Positions 1 to 6,536 of a DNA stretch of 12,116 bases are shown piece by piece (position 1 is the stretch's first letter; each line of letters begins with the position of its first letter). The DNA comes from Chloroflexi bacterium RBG_13_53_26 (GTDB lineage Bacteria; Chloroflexota; Dehalococcoidia; UBA2247; RBG-13-53-26). A model generated the notes under the pieces. That model was not told the origin of the DNA and ran no database searches. It saw only the letters and a list, made by a program, of their open reading frames with translations. A program made the translations under genes and the position numbers. The DNA lies in the NCBI GenBank assembly GCA_001795035.1, contig MGMW01000087.1:197-12312 (forward strand), written 5' to 3'.

Positions 1-2
1 TT

Positions 3-785
3 GTTAAAGTGGCAGTAACAGACACCAACACGCTGGATGACCTGGACTGGGTCAAGGTCAGCATCTTCTACGATGCAGATGGAGATGACGACTTCAGCGA
101 TATACCGGCCGACAACACAACCGTCGCCGCAACGCTAACATGCACGGTGGGCACCACTCCTGCGTGGAGCATAAACCCATCAACAAGCACAACCTGGGAC
201 ATTGTTGAGGCCAGTTGCGAGCAACCCACCCTTACAGGGAGCAGCGGCACATTCTGTTTCCGCTTCACCCCCGGAAAGGTGGCCACCGAGGCACTCGATT
301 GGGATGCCTACGCTCAGGTTCAGGACGACAGCGCTTTGAGCGCTACACTCTATAATGGCAGCGACTACGACATGAACTGGTATGGTGAGATCGCAACCAG
401 CGCCTCCGTCGACTGGGGCACGGTTACCGCTGGCAGCGACTTCAGCGCCAACAAGCAGACCGGTATCTCCGTCAACTACATTGCCAATGGGGCCTATGAC
501 GAGCAGGTTGCAGCGAGCACCCCATGGGGAGCCGCAACCCTGAATACCGGTGGTACACCAAGCAGCAACGAATTCTCCCTGAGGGCCAACGACGTGGACA
601 GCGAGACCGGCTGGCAGCTTGTGGCTACCACTGCGGCCTACGCCACGACCGATGACACCGGCGCACAGACCACGGAGTCGGGAGATACCGTCGGCGCCAA
701 CACCCTTTGGTTGAAACTCGGTACACCCTTTACAGACAACACGTACAGTGGCACTATCTACTTCAGAATCGCTAACGGTAGCTAG
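3..785 (+). CDS. Partial secreted beta-sandwich (Ig-like) surface protein, 5' end missing
   Basis: The reading frame is open to the left edge of the window (two codons precede the GTG at 9), so this is the C-terminal ~260 residues of a longer protein. It ends at TAG 783-785. Composition is typical of an exported beta-rich domain: many Thr, Ser, Ala, Asp, Gly and Trp, almost no Lys or Arg. An Asp cluster (DADGDDD) near position 75 could bind calcium. The last ~120 residues look like a separate domain starting near DWGTVTAG and ending in a strand rich in aromatic and small residues (GTIYFRIAN). No membrane span or sortase motif is seen at the C-terminus. It lies 112 bp upstream of a co-oriented membrane protein with Ig-like domains, so a paired surface function is plausible. 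I do not recognise the family with certainty. Confidence 0.75.
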   Translation, partial: VKVAVTDTNTLDDLDWVKVSIFYDADGDDDFSDIPADNTTVAATLTCTVGTTPAWSINPSTSTTWDIVEASCEQPTLTGSSGTFCFRFTPGKVATEALDWDAYAQVQDDSALSATLYNGSDYDMNWYGEIATSASVDWGTVTAGSDFSANKQTGISVNYIANGAYDEQVAASTPWGAATLNTGGTPSSNEFSLRANDVDSETGWQLVATTAAYATTDDTGAQTTESGDTVGANTLWLKLGTPFTDNTYSGTIYFRIANGS

Positions 786-797
786 TGTTTAGGTATT

Positions 798-855
798 ATG
801 GCCGCTGAATCGGCCATGGACAAGAGGATACGGGGGCCGGAGTGAGCCGGCCCCC
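798..855 (+). terminator. Two tandem hairpins after the first gene, possible terminator or processing site
   Basis: Two perfect inverted repeats fill the gap after the first gene. The first is ATGGCCG/CGGCCAT (798-804 and 811-817, 6-nt loop). The second, stronger one is GGGGGCCGG/CCGGCCCCC (832-840 and 847-855, 6-nt loop). Neither is followed by a T tract, so a classic intrinsic terminator is not proven. The structures could reduce read-through or protect an mRNA 3' end. Confidence 0.5.
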
Positions 856-897
856 ACTAAACAGAAACAAGAACAAGAATATTGAGACTGTGTTAGA

Positions 898-3321
898 ATG
901 ACACGTAAAATGAATTCCTGGTGCAAGTGGTGGAAATGGGGGGGCATCGGCCGAGTTCCCCCGTTCATCATTTTTGCGCTTCTGTTAGGCACACTGCTGA
1001 TGCCCATGATTATGGCAACGCCAGCGAGGGCCGCCGGCGAAATCGCCATATCGGGCAGCTTCTACAACCAGGCCTTCCAGATACCGCAGGGTTCCTCGGC
1101 CAGTGGCCCCAGCATCTATGTAGTGGTCTTCAATCAGAGCAGCGAGGAATTCACTGTCGCCATGAGCACCGTAGCGCCTCCAGGGGTGACATTAGGCCTG
1201 TCACGCACCGATTTTGTTCTCCAGCCGGGAAGTCAGCAGCAGATACAGGTCAGTGTGACAGTAGCTACAGATGCTGTTCCAGACACCTATGTAGATGGGC
1301 TCGAGGTTAGCGCCCAGGCCACGATAGAAGGAACAGAAGGCATAGTGATCCTGGGAGCCGCTGCTCAGAAAGCCACGCTGGTGGTGACTGGCGAATCTGC
1401 CCTGGTGATGGTAGACAGTGTCGGCCCCAGCGGACAGCCAGTGGCCACCGTCATACGTCTCTTCAAGGTCATCAATGGTGAACCTTTTGAATTCGCCTAC
1501 AACAATACCGGCCACCTGGAGGCCACTGTTTCGCCGGGAAGCTACCTGGCGTCCGCATACAACAACGGCGATAAGCTGGCCGAAGAGGCTTTCGACGTAG
1601 CCGCAGATGAAGTGAAGCAAGTGACTCTGACTGTGAATACCATCTACTTCAGCCTCTTCGAGATAAGCCCTGCATACAACAATGAGACGGGAGAACTCGG
1701 CTTTGTCCAGGTATCCTACACAGTCAAAAACGTCTATCAGCAGATGGCTACCGCCGAGGTCAGACTCATGGTGACCCTCGATGGTGTCCCACTTGAAGAG
1801 ATGTCGATTCTGAACCTGAGCCCACTGAACCTAGGTGACTTTGGTGCTCCCTACACCTACATGCCAGCCAACGGCTGGCAGAACGGTACCTACGGCTTCA
1901 GTCTGCGGCTTTATGTTGATGACCAACTCTACGCCGGTACCCAGGAGCAGACCCTGGAGTTGGGCGGGGGCGGCAGCTCGACAAACTGGTTGATTTTTGT
2001 TCTCGCCGGCCTGGGCGGCGGGCTAGTAATAGGGGGAATTATCGTGTTCTTCAAACGTCGGAGGAAACCGGACAAGCCGGAGAAAGCCCGAAAACTGGAA
2101 AAACACAGCGGCAAGGTAAAATCGCCTGAAGTGGGTGAAGCCGCTGGAACAATGTTCGGTCTCAAACGCCTCTTCAACAGGGGTAGTAAGATCACCAAGA
2201 AGAGTGCCGTTCCGCGCCAGGGCACCGCGGTGGCGAAGCTGCCTGAAGTGGGTAAGTCTGCCGGAACGGCGTTCGGTCTCAAACGCCTCTTCGGCAGGAG
2301 GGGTAAGACAGCCAAGAAACAGGCCATTGTGGGCCAGCGCACCGCCGCAATAGGAGTCGGAGTTGCCGCCAGCGCCACTGCCAAGGAAGCGGCTGCTGCC
2401 AAAGCCAGCGTTGTGAAGGACGATCAAGTAACAGCAGAGACGAAGGAATCTACCGGGGAAAGCTCTGTCATTGATACGGGCAAAGCAGCCGATAAGAAGG
2501 CAACAGGGGGAGAATCGACAGCCGCAAGAAAAGAGACTGTTGTGGCACAGGACAGCACGGCGGCGAAGCCATCCGCTGCCGGGACAGCCGCTGCTCCAAC
2601 AGCCAAGGCTGCCCCCGCTGCAGGCTTCCAGGTCAAGTCAGCCGCCGATGTGAAGCAGGCCGCTACTGCCAGACGGGCAGAGGCAGCAAAACCGGCTGAG
2701 GCTACCAGATCAGCCACGCCATCCGAACAGGCAGCGCATGTGGAAGAGAGCATTTCTGGACCAGCGCAGCCCGCGAAACGGCCTGCGGCTGCCACACCGA
2801 GCACATCACCAGCCCATGCACAGCGTGTCAAGGGGACAGTGCCAGCCGGTGGAAGCACTACTGCTGCATCACCAAAGAAGAGAGAACCACTCATGGTTCC
2901 ATCACCATTCTCGCCACCAAAGCAGGTGTCGTTTGGGAAGAAAGCCAAGCTCGACAAGAAGAGCACCACTTCCAGACACGACGCGGCTGCAGAGGCGACT
3001 GTGGTTCCATCAGCAGTTATACCAGCAGAGCAGGCACTGCCTGTTGAGGTGATCCCTGTTCATGCCGAGCCTTTTGAGGCTGCACAGGAGTCTGTGGCTC
3101 CACCGCAGGAGGAATCGCCAGTCACCCAGGAGAAGGGTGGCACAGAAGAAACGGAGGCGGCCAGAGAAACCATAGCTGGAGCAGCCGTGAACGAGAATAG
3201 CGCCATTGGCGGGGAGGCCCGTGCAAACGACGATGCTGGCGATGCAGAGGATCAGTCTCCTCAGGACGGCGATGAGGCCAAGAAGAAATTCGTCTCGCCC
3301 ATCAGGTTCCTCAACCGCTGA
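898..3321 (+). CDS. Single-span membrane protein with Ig-like outer domains and long Ala/Lys-rich cytoplasmic tail
   Basis: 807 residues. An N-terminal export signal has a basic/Trp-rich start, a hydrophobic core at about 22-39 and a likely cleavage site near ATPARA-A (45/46). Outer part: an Ig-like domain at about 47-165 (PSIYVVVFNQ, PGSQQQIQVSVTV; resembles NEW3/COG1470-type domains), a middle domain at about 166-247 resembling a carboxypeptidase-regulatory fold, and a third beta domain at about 248-355. A Gly-rich linker leads to a membrane span at 364-385 followed by KRRRK, giving an outside-N, inside-C topology. The remaining ~420 residues are low-complexity Ala/Lys/Glu/Thr/Pro sequence. 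Just inside the membrane a ~36-residue unit is duplicated (408-443 and 447-482). The protein ends in a basic segment (KKKF...RFLNR). No clear Shine-Dalgarno precedes the ATG at 898; a second Met lies four codons later. The 3' end overlaps the convergent acetyltransferase by 11 bp. Specific function unknown; surface scaffold or envelope anchoring is inferred. Confidence 0.85.
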   Translation: MTRKMNSWCKWWKWGGIGRVPPFIIFALLLGTLLMPMIMATPARAAGEIAISGSFYNQAFQIPQGSSASGPSIYVVVFNQSSEEFTVAMSTVAPPGVTLGLSRTDFVLQPGSQQQIQVSVTVATDAVPDTYVDGLEVSAQATIEGTEGIVILGAAAQKATLVVTGESALVMVDSVGPSGQPVATVIRLFKVINGEPFEFAYNNTGHLEATVSPGSYLASAYNNGDKLAEEAFDVAADEVKQVTLTVNTIYFSLFEISPAYNNETGELGFVQVSYTVKNVYQQMATAEVRLMVTLDGVPLEEMSILNLSPLNLGDFGAPYTYMPANGWQNGTYGFSLRLYVDDQLYAGTQEQTLELGGGGSSTNWLIFVLAGLGGGLVIGGIIVFFKRRRKPDKPEKARKLEKHSGKVKSPEVGEAAGTMFGLKRLFNRGSKITKKSAVPRQGTAVAKLPEVGKSAGTAFGLKRLFGRRGKTAKKQAIVGQRTAAIGVGVAASATAKEAAAAKASVVKDDQVTAETKESTGESSVIDTGKAADKKATGGESTAARKETVVAQDSTAAKPSAAGTAAAPTAKAAPAAGFQVKSAADVKQAATARRAEAAKPAEATRSATPSEQAAHVEESISGPAQPAKRPAAATPSTSPAHAQRVKGTVPAGGSTTAASPKKREPLMVPSPFSPPKQVSFGKKAKLDKKSTTSRHDAAAEATVVPSAVIPAEQALPVEVIPVHAEPFEAAQESVAPPQEESPVTQEKGGTEETEAARETIAGAAVNENSAIGGEARANDDAGDAEDQSPQDGDEAKKKFVSPIRFLNR
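2119..2343 (+). repeat. Tandem in-gene duplication encoding ~36-residue basic unit, 117-bp period
   Basis: Two copies at 2119-2226 and 2236-2343 encode units beginning K-S/L-PEVG and containing FGLKRLF, each followed by a Lys-rich stretch. A run of about 20 bases coding FGLKRLF is identical in both, pointing to a fairly recent or constrained duplication. The units sit 20-odd residues inside the predicted membrane span. Confidence 0.85.
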
Positions 3322-3955
3322 TGCAATTGTGGGCCGGCCGATTCCCTTCGGTGGCGGAACGCCACATGAACCAGTCAGTGGATCCCATAATGGATGCCTT
3401 TCCGGTAGCCAGAAAGCCAAAGCGCTGATAAAGCCGGATGTTCTCCGGTGTGTCTGTCTCCAGGTAGCCCGCCAGCGATGCTTCGTCAGCCAGTTCACAG
3501 AAGCGGCCCAGTAGCTGGCTACCGATACCCCGCCCCTGCAGGTCAGGCTCCACACCCAGCGGGTCGATGTGCCAGTGGGACTGCCGCGGATCGTGTCTCC
3601 ACCAGACGTACCTGACCATCAACCAGTGCAGCGACGCCCCCCTCTTGATGCCAAGCATCAAAGGCAGCATCAGCAACCCCTGACGAGGTGAAATCTGGCA
3701 CTGCGGCCATTGCACAATACGCATCGCACCTACGATACGCTGGCCTTTCCTGGCCACCAGTGTTTGGCCCGGCAGACGCCCGAGCATCAGCCGGTGCACT
3801 GCGGTCAGGCGTCGTTCCCTGTCCAACCGTCTCTTTTCCGACAGGGCTCTGGACACGGGTCGGTAGGCGAAGGCACGGCTGAGGACCACAGCCGCCTCCA
3901 TAAGGTCGGCGGGTTGCATCAACTCAACGACAACGGATTCCATGGCGATTCCCAT
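3311..3955 (-). CDS. GNAT-family N-acetyltransferase
   Basis: 214 residues. The acetyl-CoA-binding motif A is clear at 133-149 (LGVEPDLQGRGIGSQLL, with Q140-G-R-G-I-G145 matching Q/R-x-x-G-x-G/A). The later motif at about 165-181 (LETDTPENIRLYQRFGF) is the usual beta5/helix segment of the fold. These features support transfer of an acyl group from acyl-CoA to an amine; the substrate cannot be read from sequence. The start at 3955 is supported by a strong GGAGGAGGG (3961-3969 on the complement) five bases upstream; an internal Met at residue 5 has poorer spacing. It is the last of three minus-strand genes and its final 11 bp overlap the end of the convergent membrane protein gene. GC content is near 60%. 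Part of its C-terminus (MWRSATEGN) reappears as a stub at 4030-4054. Confidence 0.9.
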   Translation of the reverse strand: MGIAMESVVVELMQPADLMEAAVVLSRAFAYRPVSRALSEKRRLDRERRLTAVHRLMLGRLPGQTLVARKGQRIVGAMRIVQWPQCQISPRQGLLMLPLMLGIKRGASLHWLMVRYVWWRHDPRQSHWHIDPLGVEPDLQGRGIGSQLLGRFCELADEASLAGYLETDTPENIRLYQRFGFLATGKASIMGSTDWFMWRSATEGNRPAHNCISG

Positions 3956-3964
3956 GGCGTCCCT

Positions 3965-3994
3965 CCTCCAGAGGCACTGCGGGCAGGCGGCCGG
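3965..3994 (-). repeat. Copy 1 of a 30-bp leader repeat (A1), upstream of the acetyltransferase
   Basis: This 30-bp stretch matches 4567-4596 at 25 of 30 positions, with an uninterrupted 13-bp core (AGAGGCACTGCGG on the plus strand). It ends at the ribosome-binding region of the acetyltransferase; the second copy has the same position before the DUF3795 gene. It therefore acts as a shared 5' leader. Confidence 0.75.
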
Positions 3995-4029
3995 ACGGTG
4001 ATGGACCCGCTAGCCGACCTGTGCTGAGT

Positions 4030-4054
4030 GATTCCCTTCGGCAGAACGCCACAT
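4030..4054 (-). pseudogene. Stub of a second acetyltransferase C-terminus (repeat B2)
   Basis: The plus-strand sequence here matches 3340-3367, inside the acetyltransferase 3' end, at 24 of 25 aligned positions with one 3-nt gap (GATTCCCTTCGG ... GAACGCCACAT). Read on the minus strand in the matching frame it encodes MWRSAEGN followed shortly by a stop, against MWRSATEGN in the intact gene. The gap is a whole codon, as expected of a coding remnant. Nothing else of an acetyltransferase is recognisable between this point and the DUF3795 stop 30 bp away. Confidence 0.6.
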
Positions 4055-4083
4055 AACAACTATTACAGAGCTATCTGCTTCTG

Positions 4084-4560
4084 TTATTCTGGGCAGTCAT
4101 TGTGGAGGAAGCTATCCTCGTTAAAACAGTAATGCTGTTTTCTATTGACGCCCCAGTTTTGAAGACCTTCCTTCTTTATGAGTCCCAGATGATATTCCAA
4201 ATGTGGATGGACTTTGTACAAGGGTTCCAGCAATCCACATTTTGCCCTTGCATCACAATCCCAACACCCTGCATAAGCTTTCTCCAAAACACACCGTTTG
4301 ATTTTGCAGGTGGAACTACCTCCTCCTTCTCTGCAGGGGATAGCGCATTCTAGGGCAGCCATCTCTGATAGAATTCTCATGAATACCGGATATTGCCTGA
4401 ATACCTCATTTCCCTGAGACTTGATCTGAGCATACTTGTCAAATTGGATTTCCCTTAGTATCTCTAATAGTCTGCTAATAGCTGCAAACAAGTCCTTATT
4501 CGAAGGAATGCAGTCCTGGCAATAGAGTCCGCAATATGAGGTATATCGTCCATCATTCAT
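4084..4560 (-). CDS. DUF3795-type Cys-rich protein
   Basis: 158 residues with 12 cysteines. The N-terminal YCGLYCQDC (9-17) and the central C-x3-C...C-x4-C...GCWDC...CG block (72-109) match the DUF3795 family, whose members carry conserved Cys clusters thought to bind metal. The biochemical role is unknown. The only sensible start is the ATG at 4560; the upstream ribosome site is modest (CGAGGCAG on the complement). Sampled lines run about 43-45% GC, well below the ~60% of the acetyltransferase on one side and the fibronectin-type gene on the other, which suggests separate acquisition. It lies 45 bp after the stop of the fibronectin-like gene and 128 bp before the acetyltransferase, all on the minus strand, so one transcript could cover all three. 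It is bracketed by repeats A2 and B2. Confidence 0.85.
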   Translation of the reverse strand: MNDGRYTSYCGLYCQDCIPSNKDLFAAISRLLEILREIQFDKYAQIKSQGNEVFRQYPVFMRILSEMAALECAIPCREGGGSSTCKIKRCVLEKAYAGCWDCDARAKCGLLEPLYKVHPHLEYHLGLIKKEGLQNWGVNRKQHYCFNEDSFLHNDCPE

Positions 4561-4566
4561 AGTCTG

Positions 4567-4596
4567 CCTCGAGAGGCACTGCGGCCAGATGGCCGC
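4567..4596 (-). repeat. Copy 2 of the 30-bp leader repeat (A2), with hairpins
   Basis: Matches 3965-3994 at 25 of 30 bases. This copy also forms a 6-bp hairpin GCGGCC/GGCCGC (4581-4596, loop AGAT) and lies next to the near-palindrome TGCCTCGAGAGGCA (4565-4578). It fills the 45-bp gap between the fibronectin-like gene stop and the DUF3795 start, so the hairpin could attenuate read-through. Confidence 0.7.
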
Positions 4597-4605
4597 TGGT
4601 TATCC

Positions 4606-6246
4606 CTATCGTCGGCGCTCCGGTCGAGAAGCCTTCTGCGGCACGGTGCGGCGCTTCCACACCACGACTGCGGCAGCAATGACAGCCACACCACCCAGGG
4701 CAATGAGCAGCCAAGCCCAGAAGGGCAGTCCACCTTCTCCACCGGCAGACGGGAACGCCGTCCTGACAGTGAACGATGCTTCATCTGACCACTCCGACCA
4801 CTCTTCCTGCTTGTCCTGATGCCTCACCCGCCAGTAGCAGATGATCCCGGCATCGAGCACCCCCTCGGGTACGTTGACATAGGCGGCATCCGATGTGTCA
4901 TCCCAGACCGTGCTGGTGTAGTCACCCGCAGTCGTGGTTATCTGCCACTGCGAGGCATAGTAGTCAGGGGCACCGTCAGGGTCAGAGAACGGCGCCTCCA
5001 GCTTTGGTGTGATGATGACACCGAGCGCGCCTGATTTGGGGGACAGGTCGGCCGGTTTGTCCGGAGGGCGGTTCACGGTGGTGAACAAGGCTTCTGCTGA
5101 CCATTCTGTCCAAGCCCCGTGGTTGTCCTGATGGCACACCCGCCAGTAGTAGGTGATCTCAGGCCTGAGCACCCCGGCAACGGTGGTCCTGGTGGTGAGC
5201 TCTGAGTCTCTGACAGTTATGTCATCAACAACAGTGCTGGAATAGTCACCGGCGGTGCGCGTTATCTGCCACCTCGATGCGGCATGGGTATCGCCGGAGT
5301 CGGGATCAGAGAAAGCAGAGCACTGCAGTGCCACGGTCACGGTGACATTATCGCCATTCAGCGGAGAAATGGTGGTCGGCTGAACCGGAGGATGGTTGAG
5401 AGTGGTAAACGAAGTCTGCAAAGACCACTCGGACCAGGCACCGTGGTTGTCGCCATGTTTCACACGCCAGTAGTAGGCGGTATTGTCGGTGAGTCTGCCC
5501 GCAGGTACGACTATCTGCGTCAGACTGACATTGTCTGTGGTGATGTCAAAGACCGGACTGGAGTAGTTGTCTGACATTGAGGTTATCTGCCACTGCGAGG
5601 CGGCATGGCTATCGTTGATGTCAGGGTCAGAGAAAGGCGACGATTGCAGAGTGGGATTCAAGCTGATCGGCGTAGCATTATCAGACGGCGAGACATTGGT
5701 CGGCTGACCAGGTTGATGATTGAGAGCGGTGAAAGAAGTCTGCAAAGACCAATCAGACCAGGCCTCCTGGCTATCCTGATACTTCACATGCCAGAAGTAG
5801 GTGTTGTTGTCACTGAGAATGTTCGCCGGTACCACTATCTGGGTCAGACTGACATTATCCGAATTGCTGTCAAAGACGGGACTGGTGTAGTTCTCTGAGG
5901 TGGCGGTTATCTGCCAATGCGAGGCAAGGTGGGTGTCTTCGGTATCATTGTCAGAGAAAGCCGAGGACTGCAGAGTGGGGTTCAGGCTGACCTCAGTGAC
6001 ATTATCGGCCGGTGAGAGGTTGGTCGGTTGGGCAGGTGGCATGCCGAGAGCCTCCCCGGCGACGATGTCGCCGCTGGCAGCATTACAGATGGCGATGTTC
6101 TCCGTCGGGTAGAGCGACCACGCTCCACCGTCCCCTACCGCGCCAGCCAGTATCACCAAGGCAGCCACGAGGACGGCCACCACAAGGAACGACAGCCTCT
6201 TCACGACATAAGGTGTCGCCCTATCAGTATGAGTTTCTGCATCCAT
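4606..6246 (-). CDS. Membrane-anchored surface protein with four fibronectin-III-like repeats
   Basis: 546 residues. An N-terminal hydrophobic segment at about 17-37 acts as signal or anchor. Residues 70-495 hold four repeats of roughly 105 residues (about 70-176, 178-283, 286-391, 394-495), each running QPT-SP, a SDPD-like turn, WQIT, Y-S/T-S-V-D, YYWRV and finally a W-S-x-W-S-like motif before SFT. Repeats 1 and 2 are closest; repeat 3 has an altered middle. A linker rich in Gly leads to a C-terminal membrane span (about 508-530) followed by KRR and a basic tail, so the repeats should face outside. FN3-like arrays usually mediate binding or act as spacers; the ligand is unknown. The ATG at 6246 has AGGAGAGGTG (complement of 6251-6260) just upstream, and a sigma70-like promoter is visible at 6314-6342. 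First gene of the minus-strand group. Confidence 0.88.
   Translation of the reverse strand: MDAETHTDRATPYVVKRLSFLVVAVLVAALVILAGAVGDGGAWSLYPTENIAICNAASGDIVAGEALGMPPAQPTNLSPADNVTEVSLNPTLQSSAFSDNDTEDTHLASHWQITATSENYTSPVFDSNSDNVSLTQIVVPANILSDNNTYFWHVKYQDSQEAWSDWSLQTSFTALNHQPGQPTNVSPSDNATPISLNPTLQSSPFSDPDINDSHAASQWQITSMSDNYSSPVFDITTDNVSLTQIVVPAGRLTDNTAYYWRVKHGDNHGAWSEWSLQTSFTTLNHPPVQPTTISPLNGDNVTVTVALQCSAFSDPDSGDTHAASRWQITRTAGDYSSTVVDDITVRDSELTTRTTVAGVLRPEITYYWRVCHQDNHGAWTEWSAEALFTTVNRPPDKPADLSPKSGALGVIITPKLEAPFSDPDGAPDYYASQWQITTTAGDYTSTVWDDTSDAAYVNVPEGVLDAGIICYWRVRHQDKQEEWSEWSDEASFTVRTAFPSAGGEGGLPFWAWLLIALGGVAVIAAAVVVWKRRTVPQKASRPERRR
4762..6039 (-). repeat. Four in-gene FN3-like repeats of ~105 codons
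   Basis: Approximate DNA spans are 5719-6039, 5398-5715, 5074-5391 and 4762-5067. Conserved landmarks are the WQIT strand, YYWRV/YFWHV and the WSDWS, WSEWS, WTEWS, WSEWS motifs. Repeats 1 and 2 also share the segment NVSLTQIVVPA. Confidence 0.85.
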
Positions 6247-6276
6247 CAGTCACCTCTCCTCTGTGCACAGCTCCAC

Positions 6277-6304
6277 CACCCGTGATCACAGGACACCACG
6301 GGTG
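6277..6304 (-). promoter_or_regulatory. Hairpin in the 5' leader of the FN3-like gene
   Basis: Perfect 8-bp inverted repeat CACCCGTG (6277-6284) and CACGGGTG (6297-6304) with a 12-nt loop. It would sit at the very start of the RNA predicted from the promoter at 6314-6342, about 17 nt upstream of the ribosome site. It could be an operator or an mRNA-stabilising stem. Confidence 0.4.
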
Positions 6305-6313
6305 TTGGCTCGA

Positions 6314-6342
6314 AAAATACCATGCCAGCAGTGCAGAGTCAA
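6314..6342 (-). promoter_or_regulatory. Sigma70-like promoter for the FN3-like gene
   Basis: On the minus strand: TTGACT (complement of 6337-6342), 17-bp spacer, TATTTT (complement of 6314-6319). The -35 box matches 5 of 6 consensus bases and the -10 box 4 of 6, with ideal spacing. Predicted transcription starts near 6307, leaving a leader of about 60 nt. Confidence 0.5.
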
Positions 6343-6462
6343 GAAACCCTGCTCGCCCACGGTCAATCAGTCCAGCAAGCAACCATGGCGAATCGGACAG
6401 CAGAACGCTTCTCGTGAGAGGGTGATGAATCCGGCGAGCAAAGCACATCTGAATGCTATAAC

Positions 6463-6491
6463 TTGATTCGGCCCAGACCAGGCCTTATCAT
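6463..6491 (+). promoter_or_regulatory. Sigma70-like promoter for the GpsA-type gene
   Basis: TTGATT (6463-6468), 17-bp spacer, TATCAT (6486-6491); 4 of 6 and 5 of 6 consensus matches. Transcription would begin near 6498, about 39 nt before the ATG at 6537. The divergent gap 6247-6536 thus appears to hold one promoter for each direction and no gene. Confidence 0.45.
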
Positions 6492-6536
6492 CTACGGCAG
6501 GTAGCATGACAGCGTAGAATAGGCGGGGGAATTCAG

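Noticed and set aside
1929..2969. Long antisense frames opposite the Ala/Lys-rich tail
   Set aside because: These are shadows created by the biased codon composition of the plus-strand gene; their products are runs of Ala, Leu and Pro without starts supported by ribosome sites.
4030..4596. Integron gene cassette with attC sites
   Set aside because: The A and B repeats lack the RYYYAAC/GTTRRRY core pairs, and no integrase is present.
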